Made by a program: the position numbers and the translations under genes
Origin: Bacteroidales bacterium
GTDB lineage: Bacteria > Bacteroidota > Bacteroidia > Bacteroidales > Bacteroidaceae
NCBI GenBank assembly: GCA_030523385.1
Contig: JAUNIV010000108.1
Span: forward strand, 1 to 7,326
DNA: 7,326 nt
Direction of reading: 5' to 3'
Part shown: one piece after another, positions 1 through 6,270 of the stretch
Numbering within the stretch: the first letter of the stretch is position 1
Layout: each line of letters begins with the position of its first letter
The notes under the pieces: generated by a model
What the model saw: the letters and a program-made list of their open reading frames with translations, nothing else
Database searches by the model: none
What the model was told of the DNA's origin: nothing

Positions 1-46
1 GGGCTATCTTATGTTATCCGTCACTTCCGATTTTAAACATAGGAAC

Positions 47-232
47 TTATTTTATTCTAATATCCCAAGGTTCGATGTCATGTTTCAAATGAGTGCAATG
101 CAACTCGGTCATGCAATTAAAGAGTATTTCTATATCTTCATTTTTTCTTGTGTCGATAATGCTTCCAGTTCCTGAGGCACTTTCATCCAATTCATATACA
201 AGCGACCACTGGCTCCCGCTGTTACATTCAGT
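47..232 (-). pseudogene. Possible C-terminal coding remnant, unrecognised
   Basis: Reading the minus strand from 232 down to a TAA at 47-49 gives 61 open codons immediately after an in-frame stop, with no start codon at its beginning; the first Met is residue 41. The peptide looks protein-like rather than random: it contains SQWSLVYELDE near the start and ends HDIEPWDIRIK. A second minus-strand frame overlapping its upstream part is also open for about 43 codons (EVLRKLNVTAGASGRLYMNW within it) and starts straight after another stop. Two overlapping open frames without starts would fit a frameshifted, decayed gene whose upstream part has been lost, perhaps where the 272-375 element lies. I do not recognise the family. 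It could equally be chance open sequence. Confidence 0.22.
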
Positions 233-271
233 TTACGCAATACTTCTATTTCTGATGTGGACTATATATAG

Positions 272-375
272 TGCCTTCACCGTTCAGCAGTCGCTGAACG
301 GTTGATGAAGATATATTCATCTGCCTCTGAAGATATCTTCGGGCACCGTTCGGCGGCCGGTGAACGGTGAAGGCA
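272..375. repeat. 104-base nested palindromic element with 15-bp terminal inverted repeats
   Basis: The ends TGCCTTCACCGTTCA (272-286) and TGAACGGTGAAGGCA (361-375) are perfect inverted repeats. Inside are four further dyads. A 10-bp hairpin ACCGTTCAGC/GCTGAACGGT has a 4-base loop (279-302). GATGAA/TTCATC spans 304-321. GAAGATATCTTC is a 12-bp perfect palindrome (329-340). CACCGTTC/GAACGGTG (344-369) flanks a GC-rich core. The CCGTTCA heptamer or its complement therefore recurs at both ends and in the interior. There is no coding capacity. This architecture is typical of REP/MITE-like intergenic repeats; mobility is inference. The element could also form alternative RNA folds, either two small hairpins or one long stem. 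Confidence 0.7.
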
Positions 376-487
376 GATAGATGCGGTAATATTTAAGATG
401 GTTATGTGTGCAGCATATCAACTCACTCATCTTATCCGCGAAAGATGCTTCATGGTTCATCTACATTATTGACTAAAGAATATGCCA

Positions 488-523
488 ATAAAAAAGCCCT
501 GATATTTCTATAAACATCAGGAC
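488..523 (-). terminator. Intrinsic terminator of the sialidase gene
   Basis: On the minus strand, GTCCTGATGTTT and AAATATCAGGGC (arms within 496-523) form a 12-bp stem with two G-T wobbles and a 4-base ATAG loop, followed by a run of six T residues (plus-strand A run 490-495). It lies about 90 bases downstream of the sialidase stop codon, so it should end that transcript. Confidence 0.85.
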
Positions 524-535
524 CTTCTGCTGGAA

Positions 536-564
536 ACATTTCGGGAAGACACATCCCGAAATGT
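536..564. repeat. Perfect 10-bp inverted repeat between sialidase stop and terminator
   Basis: ACATTTCGGG (536-545) and CCCGAAATGT (555-564) are perfectly complementary around a 9-base loop. There is no T tract after it on the minus strand, so alone it is not a classic terminator. It lies between the sialidase stop and the terminator at 488-523, and could fold in the mRNA 3' end as a stabilising or assisting hairpin. Confidence 0.75.
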
Positions 565-613
565 TATGACTTATACGCTAACTCTTTTTCTGATAAAGAA
601 CTTATATCTACAC

Positions 614-1930
614 TTATTTCACAAAGCTATATTGACCATTCGTGATGCTGTCCACACTGAGGCTCTTATAAACGAGCGTAAAGCCGCCACCTACTGTCTG
701 ATACTTGTCTTCCTCATACAAGAAAGCAATTTCGCCGTCTGCACTCTGAACCATCGTAGAATAAGCCGAAGGCAATTCAGTCACCTGATAACGGCCATCC
801 CAATCTTTGGCAAAATCGGCAGCAGTGTCATAATCGGAAGCATCGGCCAGCTCCTTGTAATAGATACCTACATTGGTGCGTTGCGGACCAAACGGAAGAG
901 ACTGCAAAGCAAGGTGCATCTTCTTGCTGTCGCTGTTTCTTACCACCGAAAGAACCATGATTTCACCGTTGCAAGAGTTTTCTATAGCGGTCACTCCGTT
1001 GTTTTCTGCACCCGAGAAAGCACATTCACCCCAGCTTCCTTCAGCCTTGTCGGCATCGGTAAACTTGAAGATGTTATACATGCGTCCGCCATTGGTGCGT
1101 GAGCTGAGCAGCAAAGAGCCGTCCGGCAGTTCTTCGGTCTTGGGTTCGTCGCCGTTCTTCGGAATGCCCGGCACATTGACATCTCCCAAGATGTTCCAGT
1201 TGTATCCGAAGTCATCAGAATAAACCACAAAATTGCAGAAATTATTGTCCTTATCACGGGCCAGCATACTGGCATACAAGCGATAGTAGTCTCCTACCTT
1301 CGTTCTGTGGCTCTGGAAGATGCGTCCCGAACCTATAAACATGGACTGGATGGGACCTACAGCCGAGTTGTCGAGCGGCACATAGAACTGGTCGGTTATA
1401 ATCTGAGGTTCGCCCCAAGTGTGTCCGCCGTCTTCGCTATGAAGGATAGCTACCTGATTGGGGATGTCACGGGTGGAACGGAAAAACACTTGATGTCCGG
1501 CCACGCATACCAAAAGCACACGGTCACTCTCACGGTCGGCAATCAAGGCAGGGTCACCATAGCCGGCTGTGAGCGACAGGTTCGGATTCTCGTCCACCAT
1601 CTTACCATCACCTTCTATGATAGTGAAAATATCTCCCCACGTACGTCCGTTATCTTCGCTGATACGCCCGTGAAGGTCCACACGTCCGAAACCGATGTCG
1701 GCACGGCAATGACGATAGTCGGCTACTGCCAGCAGATTGCCTTTCGAGGTCATGGTAATGGCCGGAATGCGGTAAGGAATCGCTTCGGTAGTCAGTGTAG
1801 GGAATACATCAAACGGTTCTTTGGGTTCTACTACGGAGTTTTTGGCCTGCTGTCCGCAACTAATCAGACTGCCCGTCAAAAGCAAGGACATGGCAAGCAT
1901 ACTGATGGATTTCTTCATGGTGCTTTTCAT
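614..1930 (-). CDS. Exported lipoprotein sialidase (neuraminidase), GH33 family
   Basis: Exo-alpha-sialidase releasing terminal sialic acids from glycoconjugates (EC 3.2.1.18). The 438-residue product has a signal peptide ending in the lipobox SLISC, giving lipid attachment at Cys25. The residues after it (GQQAK) lack the acidic surface-export signal. GH33 landmarks appear in order: YRIP with Arg54; the acid/base Asp78 in RADIG; Asp boxes SEDNGRTWG (91-99), SEDGGHTWG (165-173) and a degenerate SDDFGYNW (238-245); Glu262; Arg278; Arg351 in GPQRTN; and the nucleophile Tyr390 in SAYSTMVQ. Spacing of Glu262, Arg278, Arg351 and Tyr390 agrees with known bacterial sialidases. It is a single catalytic domain with no added carbohydrate-binding module. 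Met5 (position 1918) is an equally good start. The gene is followed by its own terminator; no sialate-catabolism genes are in the window. Confidence 0.93.
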   Translation of the reverse strand: MKSTMKKSISMLAMSLLLTGSLISCGQQAKNSVVEPKEPFDVFPTLTTEAIPYRIPAITMTSKGNLLAVADYRHCRADIGFGRVDLHGRISEDNGRTWGDIFTIIEGDGKMVDENPNLSLTAGYGDPALIADRESDRVLLVCVAGHQVFFRSTRDIPNQVAILHSEDGGHTWGEPQIITDQFYVPLDNSAVGPIQSMFIGSGRIFQSHRTKVGDYYRLYASMLARDKDNNFCNFVVYSDDFGYNWNILGDVNVPGIPKNGDEPKTEELPDGSLLLSSRTNGGRMYNIFKFTDADKAEGSWGECAFSGAENNGVTAIENSCNGEIMVLSVVRNSDSKKMHLALQSLPFGPQRTNVGIYYKELADASDYDTAADFAKDWDGRYQVTELPSAYSTMVQSADGEIAFLYEEDKYQTVGGGFTLVYKSLSVDSITNGQYSFVK

Positions 1931-1960
1931 TAATAGTTTGTAATATTTTTATTTATGCTG

Positions 1961-1968
1961 CAAAAATA
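1961..1968 (-). promoter_or_regulatory. Candidate Bacteroides -7 promoter box for the sialidase gene
   Basis: The minus strand reads TATTTTTG here, a full match to the Bacteroides -7 consensus TAnnTTTG, and would give a leader of roughly 25-35 bases. No TTTG -33 element is seen at the usual 19-21 base spacing. A weaker alternative, TATTTTTC at 2001-2008, has TTTG at 2026-2029. The region is very AT-rich, so chance matches are possible. Confidence 0.4.
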
Positions 1969-2096
1969 AACAATATATTTGGAAATATAGCATTAGAATC
2001 GAAAAATATTAAAAATATTATCCTACAAACCACCAAACTTTATTATAATTTCCCTTTCTGTATGTCGCATGCTATGAGATGCACGTTTAAAAAGTA

Positions 2097-3305
2097 TTAT
2101 TTTTTATCCGCGTCGCGCAACTTATAGAATACAAAAACCGGATTGGCATCTTCGGAAAGCGACAGCAAGGCTTCGGGAACAGTGACCTCGGGCTGTTCGG
2201 CGTAAAGACTCAATTCATAAGGAGTGATGACTTGTACCAGACAATCACCCTCCATGCGTCCCCATAACGGGAAGCCCATTACGCTACGGGTACCCAACAT
2301 GCCTAAAAGCAGATTGGCATCCGACAAAGCATGAAGGTCGGCCGGTTGTCGGCAAGATTCCGTCAGCACTTCTCCCGTCTGCTTATCCAACGAAACCACC
2401 GTATGCCCATCTTTATAACGGCAACGGAAATAGTAGCGTCGAGGGGTTTCAAACAAATCGGAAACAACGATGTCACGATAAGCCCCTAAATCGCGAAGGC
2501 TATAGAAGTTCGTGGCATCCAACGAATACTCCATTTCCTTATCCGAATTCTCCAGACGCAAGATGCATGCCGGAAGTATTTGTCTGCCTTTCATGCGGAA
2601 AACGGTATCATTGGCACCCGACTTCATTAATATGGAGTTATCCCAAGAGGAATAAGAAGCAGCCATACGCACTGTAAACCCGGCTTTATCGGCAGGCACC
2701 AAAGGCGAAGAAAAGTCATTCTTCACAACCACTGTATCTCCCTGCTGAGTGAATATGCCCAGGCCAAAGCTGCCCTGGCTGAAAGGCAAGTAAGGAAAAG
2801 CAATGGCTCCCCAACATTCGTCGGCAAGCTTCCTGCGGAATATGGCTTGACAGGGATGTTCTGTTTTCTGCACAAAAGTTCCTTCCAACGTATATTCCCA
2901 TGTACCCGCAACCCCAGACAGATAAAGGCGGTCGCCTGCCTCATCTACTTGAATATCGGCCAACATATCACTGAACTCACCGGGTCCTTGTCCGAACGGA
3001 ACAAGCGTGCGCAGGAAATGTCCTTGGCGGTCGAACAAGACAATGCGCTGTTCTTTTACGGGATACAAATAGATATAACGGCTCGTAACCGCATATCCTG
3101 CGACGCCATCCACCAAAGAAGCCGGGTCTTCTGTTGTTTCCAACAGAACATATTCTGCACTCTCCACTTCGTCTTCCAAGGAAAGCAGGGAAGGATTGTC
3201 AATCGCCATGCGGAGATCAGCCTCAAGTAAAGTTCCATCATAGGAACGGGAAGAATGACAAGCCACCAACAAAGGCAACAGGCATATCATTGCAATCTGC
3301 TTCAT
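2097..3305 (-). CDS. 6-bladed beta-propeller lipoprotein of unknown function
   Basis: The 402-residue product starts at the ATG at 3303-3305, because MKQIAMICLLPLLVAC is a compact lipoprotein signal with a LLVAC lipobox and Cys16; upstream open codons run through the promoter region and are unlikely to be translated. After an N-terminal strand segment (LEDEVESAEYVLLET, 43-57) come propeller-like repeats, including IYLYPVKEQRIVLFDRQGHF (78-97) and the family hallmark GQGPGEF (105-111). The C-terminal SEDANPVFVFYKL (384-396) matches the NPV end motif of this Bacteroidota family (Pfam 6-bladed beta-propeller type). Such proteins are abundant in gut Bacteroides, usually as lipoproteins; substrate and role are not established and I see no catalytic residues. 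Its own promoter-like box and the terminator before it suggest a separate transcription unit. The 166-base gap to the sialidase gene contains no strong terminator, so partial co-transcription is possible. Confidence 0.85.
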   Translation of the reverse strand: MKQIAMICLLPLLVACHSSRSYDGTLLEADLRMAIDNPSLLSLEDEVESAEYVLLETTEDPASLVDGVAGYAVTSRYIYLYPVKEQRIVLFDRQGHFLRTLVPFGQGPGEFSDMLADIQVDEAGDRLYLSGVAGTWEYTLEGTFVQKTEHPCQAIFRRKLADECWGAIAFPYLPFSQGSFGLGIFTQQGDTVVVKNDFSSPLVPADKAGFTVRMAASYSSWDNSILMKSGANDTVFRMKGRQILPACILRLENSDKEMEYSLDATNFYSLRDLGAYRDIVVSDLFETPRRYYFRCRYKDGHTVVSLDKQTGEVLTESCRQPADLHALSDANLLLGMLGTRSVMGFPLWGRMEGDCLVQVITPYELSLYAEQPEVTVPEALLSLSEDANPVFVFYKLRDADKK

Positions 3306-3309
3306 AAAG

Positions 3310-3341
3310 CTATCTTTGAATGTTACTATGTACAAAGATAG
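3310..3341. repeat. 9-bp perfect inverted repeat over the propeller-gene promoter
   Basis: CTATCTTTG (3310-3318) and CAAAGATAG (3333-3341) are perfectly complementary with a 14-base spacer. The right arm contains the candidate -7 box and the left arm lies 5 bases upstream of the propeller-gene ATG, so the predicted transcription start falls between the arms. It could be an operator for a dimeric regulator or a coincidental reuse of the TAnnTTTG sequence on both strands. Confidence 0.5.
3333..3340 (-). promoter_or_regulatory. Candidate Bacteroides -7 promoter box for the propeller gene
   Basis: The minus strand reads TATCTTTG, a perfect match to TAnnTTTG, 28 bases upstream of the chosen ATG at 3305. 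A TTTG that could serve as the -33 element lies at 3365-3368, but the 24-base spacer is longer than the usual 19-21. It sits just downstream of the protease-gene terminator, where a new promoter is expected. Confidence 0.5.
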
Positions 3342-3389
3342 GGAAGCTCTCACAAACAGACATGCAAAAGAAAGAGGAAACATTGCGAC

Positions 3390-3433
3390 AAAAAAAGCCC
3401 CTGACTTTCTGATAAATACATGCAGTCAGGGAC
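3390..3433 (-). terminator. Intrinsic terminator of the S41 protease gene
   Basis: On the minus strand GTCCCTGACT and AGTCAGGGGC form a 10-bp stem (one G-T wobble) around a 17-base loop, followed by seven T residues (plus-strand A run 3390-3396). It begins about 32 bases past the protease stop codon. A T-rich stretch (3434-3441) on the other side could give weak activity in the plus direction too. Confidence 0.88.
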
Positions 3434-3465
3434 TTCTTTTTACGACAAAAGAACTTTTTTTGAAT

Positions 3466-4965
3466 CTATTTCAATTCGATTTTATCTTTCAAACGGGTGT
3501 CTATGCGCTTGCCAAAGGCAGGACCGACATGCAATGAACGGGTCTTATAGACAGGTGCGGATATGCTGCGAGACCTCGGAGCAAAGTCTGTCTTACCTGC
3601 CTGTTCAAGAGCTGCATGCAACATGGTTTCATTTTCATCGCCTAATTGATAGCCATCCATTACATCATCCGACACTTCCACATCGGGCACCAAGCCATCG
3701 GGCATGCAGGGGTTCTCGCCATTCTTGTCTGCATAAAAGCTGACCATAACATAAATGCCCCAATTATCCAGCTCCTTCGGGGGATTCTTATAAACATCTT
3801 CGGACTCAAAGACAATCCCTGTGCAATACTTGCCATGAGAATTCGTACCAATCAGCTGTACATCCATGTAGGGCATCAATCCTATCAGCAGACCTTCTGA
3901 AGCTGAAGCCGTGCCGGAACTTATCAAGGCATATATTTTACTCAAACCGATGTTGGCATCTTGGGTATTGACCTCAAGATTATAAGAGGCCAGTTTGTGC
4001 TCTGTGGAAAAATAGGTATTCAAGTCTATATTCTTTTCCTTATAATATGCCATATATTCGTCATTCCATTGTTCAGTCTGATACACCTCTCCGGCACTTA
4101 CTGCCGATTCGGGTGCCAACATGGAAGCCAACACACATTCCGTAAAGACATACCCACCTCCATTGTAACGCAAATCGAGAATCAGTTCGGTTATCCCCTC
4201 TTCCTTAAAGTTGCGACAAATATCGACCAACTTTTGAGCCGAAGCCAAATCGAAGCCGGTATATGCCAAATAGCCGACCTTCTTTCCTCCGCAATCGAAA
4301 ACTTTAGGTTCAACAATGATAGGGTCTTCGTACATCTTGACTGCCGTCAGTTCTATGGGATCTTCTTTTAATGAAATCCCCCCTGTTTGCTGTTCCCCCA
4401 TTCCCAAAGATATGGTGGGATTATACAAAGCATTCAAGTAATTATCATCGTTAATGTCCTGACCATCCAACTGCATGATGATGTCTCCCCGCTTGATGCC
4501 TGCCTTTGCAGCCGGACTGTCGGGATAAACATAACTCACTACAAAGAAATAATTGCCGGTATTAGTGAATGTACCAAGTGCCAAACTATATCCGAAAGTG
4601 GTTTCTACCCCTTCCAGACTGCTGGTCAGACTTTCCACATCATTAGTCAGCATAGTCCACTTATCCATTTCCTTACCATCTTTCTTATAGCGGATTTCTT
4701 TTACGGTGCTGATAGGGTCTTCATTGGTTTCGGGGTCCAGTTTGTTGATATCATTCGAGATTTCCTTGTTCCATACATATACTTCCGAAAGCATATCGGC
4801 CGCAAAGTAATTGGCATAATAAATCTCATCGGTAGTGGTCTGCCCACCGGGCGTAGGATCTCCGGGTGTGGGTTTATCTACCAATCCGCTGTCATCATCA
4901 GAACAACCCGTCCACCATGCGCTTAAAAAGCATAACAACAAAAGAAGGAAATAACTTTTTCTCAT
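3466..4965 (-). CDS. PDZ-containing S41-family (C-terminal processing-type) peptidase, surface lipoprotein
   Basis: Serine endopeptidase of the tail-specific/CtpA family. The 499-residue product has a type II signal peptide ending WWTGC, with lipid attachment at Cys21. Cys21 is followed by SDDD, matching the Bacteroides lipoprotein export signal, so outer-surface display is predicted. A Pro/Gly/Thr-rich linker (about 28-46) precedes an S41 N-terminal region. A PDZ domain spans roughly 115-210 (core SYVYPDSPAAKAGIKRGDII, 144-163). The protease fold has ILDLRYNGGG (262-271) and the catalytic GTASASE motif with Ser354. Lys379 in SHGKY lies 25 residues later, the spacing of the Ser-Lys dyad in E. 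coli Prc. A basic tail follows about residue 462. The gene starts 46 bases after xthA and has no clear TAnnTTTG box of its own, so it may be co-transcribed with xthA. Substrate is unknown; peptide or mucin-protein trimming is a guess. Confidence 0.92.
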   Translation of the reverse strand: MRKSYFLLLLLCFLSAWWTGCSDDDSGLVDKPTPGDPTPGGQTTTDEIYYANYFAADMLSEVYVWNKEISNDINKLDPETNEDPISTVKEIRYKKDGKEMDKWTMLTNDVESLTSSLEGVETTFGYSLALGTFTNTGNYFFVVSYVYPDSPAAKAGIKRGDIIMQLDGQDINDDNYLNALYNPTISLGMGEQQTGGISLKEDPIELTAVKMYEDPIIVEPKVFDCGGKKVGYLAYTGFDLASAQKLVDICRNFKEEGITELILDLRYNGGGYVFTECVLASMLAPESAVSAGEVYQTEQWNDEYMAYYKEKNIDLNTYFSTEHKLASYNLEVNTQDANIGLSKIYALISSGTASASEGLLIGLMPYMDVQLIGTNSHGKYCTGIVFESEDVYKNPPKELDNWGIYVMVSFYADKNGENPCMPDGLVPDVEVSDDVMDGYQLGDENETMLHAALEQAGKTDFAPRSRSISAPVYKTRSLHVGPAFGKRIDTRLKDKIELK

Positions 4966-5011
4966 ATCTTGTATGTTTTAATATTTAAATATAATAAGGA
5001 AGAAGAGCAGA

Positions 5012-5770
5012 CTAAAGATCTATCGTCACCTCTACCGGACAATGGTCTGAACCGAATACATCGGTATGAATGGCCACTCCCTTCAGTTTGTCATTCAGTG
5101 AAGCTGAAGTCAGAAAGTAATCAATGCGCCAACCAGCATTCTTCTCTCTTGCCTTGAAACGATAAGACCACCAGGAATAAATGCCTTCTTGGTCGGGATA
5201 GAAATAGCGGAACGTATCGGTAAATCCTGCTTCTAACAGCGTGGTAAACTTCTGTCGTTCTTCGTCTGTAAAACCAGCGTTACGCCGATTGGTCTTAGGA
5301 TTCTTCAGGTCTATTTCCTTATGAGCCACATTCAAGTCACCACATACCACAACCGGTTTCTTCTCATCCAACTGCTTCAGATAAGCACGGAAGTCGTCTT
5401 CCCACGTCATGCGGTAATCCAGACGACGAAGTTCATCTTGCGAGTTAGGGACATAGACCGTAACCAAATAGAAAGATTCCATTTCGAGGGTAATCACCCT
5501 ACCTTCGTGGTCATGTTGGTCAATACCCAATCCATAAGATACCGACAGCGGCTCCAACCGGGAGAATATGGCCGTGCCCGAATAACCTTTCTTGTCGGCA
5601 TAGTTCCAATAAGAACGATAACCTTCGAATTGCAAGTCCAACTGTCCTGCCTGCATCTTGGTTTCCTGCAAGCAGAAGAAATCGGCATCCAATCTTCGGA
5701 ATACATCGGCAAAGCCTTTATCACAACAGGCACGCAAGCCATTCACGTTCCATGAGATGAATTTTAGCAT
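5012..5770 (-). CDS. xthA: Exodeoxyribonuclease III (AP endonuclease, ExoIII/APE1 family)
   Basis: Cytoplasmic Mg-dependent base-excision-repair enzyme that cuts at abasic sites and removes 3' blocking groups and nucleotides. The 252-residue product is close to the usual family length. It carries the full catalytic set: Asn8 in SWNVNGLR, Glu36 in LQETK, Tyr106 in VYVPN, Asp145 and Asn147 in GDLNVAH, Asp217 in RIDYFL, and Asp242-His243 in SDHCPV. WWSYRFKAREKNAGWRIDY (200-218) is also strongly characteristic. The start MLKFISWNVNG at 5770 is chosen because the family begins with this strand; an in-frame upstream ATG at 5812 lies inside the secG terminator hairpin. The gene sits between secG and the protease gene. 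No TAnnTTTG promoter is evident in the short upstream gap, so either a non-consensus promoter or readthrough from secG drives it. Confidence 0.96.
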   Translation of the reverse strand: MLKFISWNVNGLRACCDKGFADVFRRLDADFFCLQETKMQAGQLDLQFEGYRSYWNYADKKGYSGTAIFSRLEPLSVSYGLGIDQHDHEGRVITLEMESFYLVTVYVPNSQDELRRLDYRMTWEDDFRAYLKQLDEKKPVVVCGDLNVAHKEIDLKNPKTNRRNAGFTDEERQKFTTLLEAGFTDTFRYFYPDQEGIYSWWSYRFKAREKNAGWRIDYFLTSASLNDKLKGVAIHTDVFGSDHCPVEVTIDL

Positions 5771-5802
5771 ACTCTTTCTTATTTTTTTAGTGTTCGATAA
5801 AA

Positions 5803-5838
5803 CAAAAAGCACCCCGCTTCATTTTTGAAACAGAGTGC
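5803..5838 (-). terminator. Intrinsic terminator after secG
   Basis: On the minus strand GCACTCTGTTTC and GAAGCGGGGTGC (arms within 5809-5838) pair over 12 positions, with three G-T wobbles and a 6-base loop, followed by TTTTTG. It begins about 38 bases past the secG stop and separates the lptE-TPR-secG unit from xthA, though wobble pairs and a short T tract may leave some readthrough. Confidence 0.82.
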
Positions 5839-5875
5839 CTTGTCTTCATCAATAAAGGAAAAATCTTTTTTCTTA

Positions 5876-6265
5876 TCACTGTGCTTCAGCAGGAGTCTCA
5901 GCTTGGTTAGCAGCCTCATCTGCTTGCGGAGCAGTAGCTTCATCGCTTGTCTGCGGAGCAGCAAAGCCCGACGGCGCATTCAATGGGTTGGTAGCACCTT
6001 CTTTTACTGCCTGTTCCATAATTACAGATGATTCTGTATGAGCAGTCGGCAACACATAAGCCGTAGCTACACTTACCACTACCATAAAAGCAGCCAAACC
6101 CCATGTCAGCTTCTCAATGAAATCGGTTGTCTTACGAACACCCATAATCTGATTGGAAGAAGCAAAACTGGAAGCCAATCCACCTCCCTTTGAGTTTTGA
6201 ATCAATACAACGAAGCACATCAAAATAGCTGCAAGCACAATTAATCCAACAAATAATAAATACAT
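5876..6265 (-). CDS. secG: Preprotein translocase subunit SecG
   Basis: Accessory inner-membrane subunit of the SecYEG translocon that assists SecA-driven protein export. The 129-residue product has the SecG layout: transmembrane helix 1 (about 3-22), a conserved cytoplasmic loop QNSKGGGLASSFASSNQIMG (23-42) with the diagnostic GGGL, VRKTTDFIEKLTW, then helix 2 (about 53-72). The C-terminal tail (80-129) is rich in Ala, Glu, Pro and Gln and looks disordered; such tails are usual in Bacteroidota SecG, which are longer than the core. It begins 5 bases after the stop of the TPR gene, so the two are surely co-transcribed, and is followed by a hairpin terminator, making it the last gene of the operon. 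Confidence 0.96.
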   Translation of the reverse strand: MYLLFVGLIVLAAILMCFVVLIQNSKGGGLASSFASSNQIMGVRKTTDFIEKLTWGLAAFMVVVSVATAYVLPTAHTESSVIMEQAVKEGATNPLNAPSGFAAPQTSDEATAPQADEAANQAETPAEAQ

Positions 6266-6270
6266 TTTCT

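Larger units (their letters stand above)
1..613. other. Intergenic region downstream of the sialidase gene, no intact gene
   Basis: No full-length convincing gene is visible here on either strand. The stretch contains a possible minus-strand coding remnant (47-232), a nested palindromic element (272-375), an unremarkable segment (376-487), the sialidase terminator (488-523) and a second perfect inverted repeat (536-564). A plus-strand open frame starting at 93 is the complement of the minus-strand remnant and resembles no protein I know. I see no tRNA, rRNA or CRISPR structure. Confidence 0.6.

Noticed and set aside
317..460. Minus-strand 47-codon open frame starting ATG at 460 and running into the palindromic element
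   Set aside because: Its second half is simply a translation of the repeat (YLPSPFTGRR), the type of spurious product such CCGTTCA-rich repeats give. It has no promoter box, no family resemblance and no independent support.
1307..1933. Plus-strand 208-codon open frame opposite the sialidase gene
   Set aside because: It lies entirely antisense to a gene with all GH33 motifs; its sequence shows no domain or signal and is explained by codon bias of the sense gene.
2041..2096. Short dyad (GCAT/ATGC) after the propeller gene as a terminator
   Set aside because: Only about 4 bp pair and no proper T tract follows, so it does not meet the pattern of the three clear terminators in the window.
3306..3383. 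Upstream start for the propeller protein adding 26 residues
   Set aside because: The extension would cross the predicted -7 box and place a second hydrophobic segment before a complete lipoprotein signal; starting at 3305 gives a standard lipobox at Cys16.
4387..4926. Plus-strand 179-codon open frame opposite the S41 protease gene
   Set aside because: It is the complement of the PDZ and N-terminal region of a clearly real protease and has no recognisable motifs.
5771..5812. Upstream start for xthA adding 14 residues
   Set aside because: The extra codons overlap the secG terminator hairpin, and exonuclease III proteins begin with the MLKFISWNVNG-type strand at 5770.
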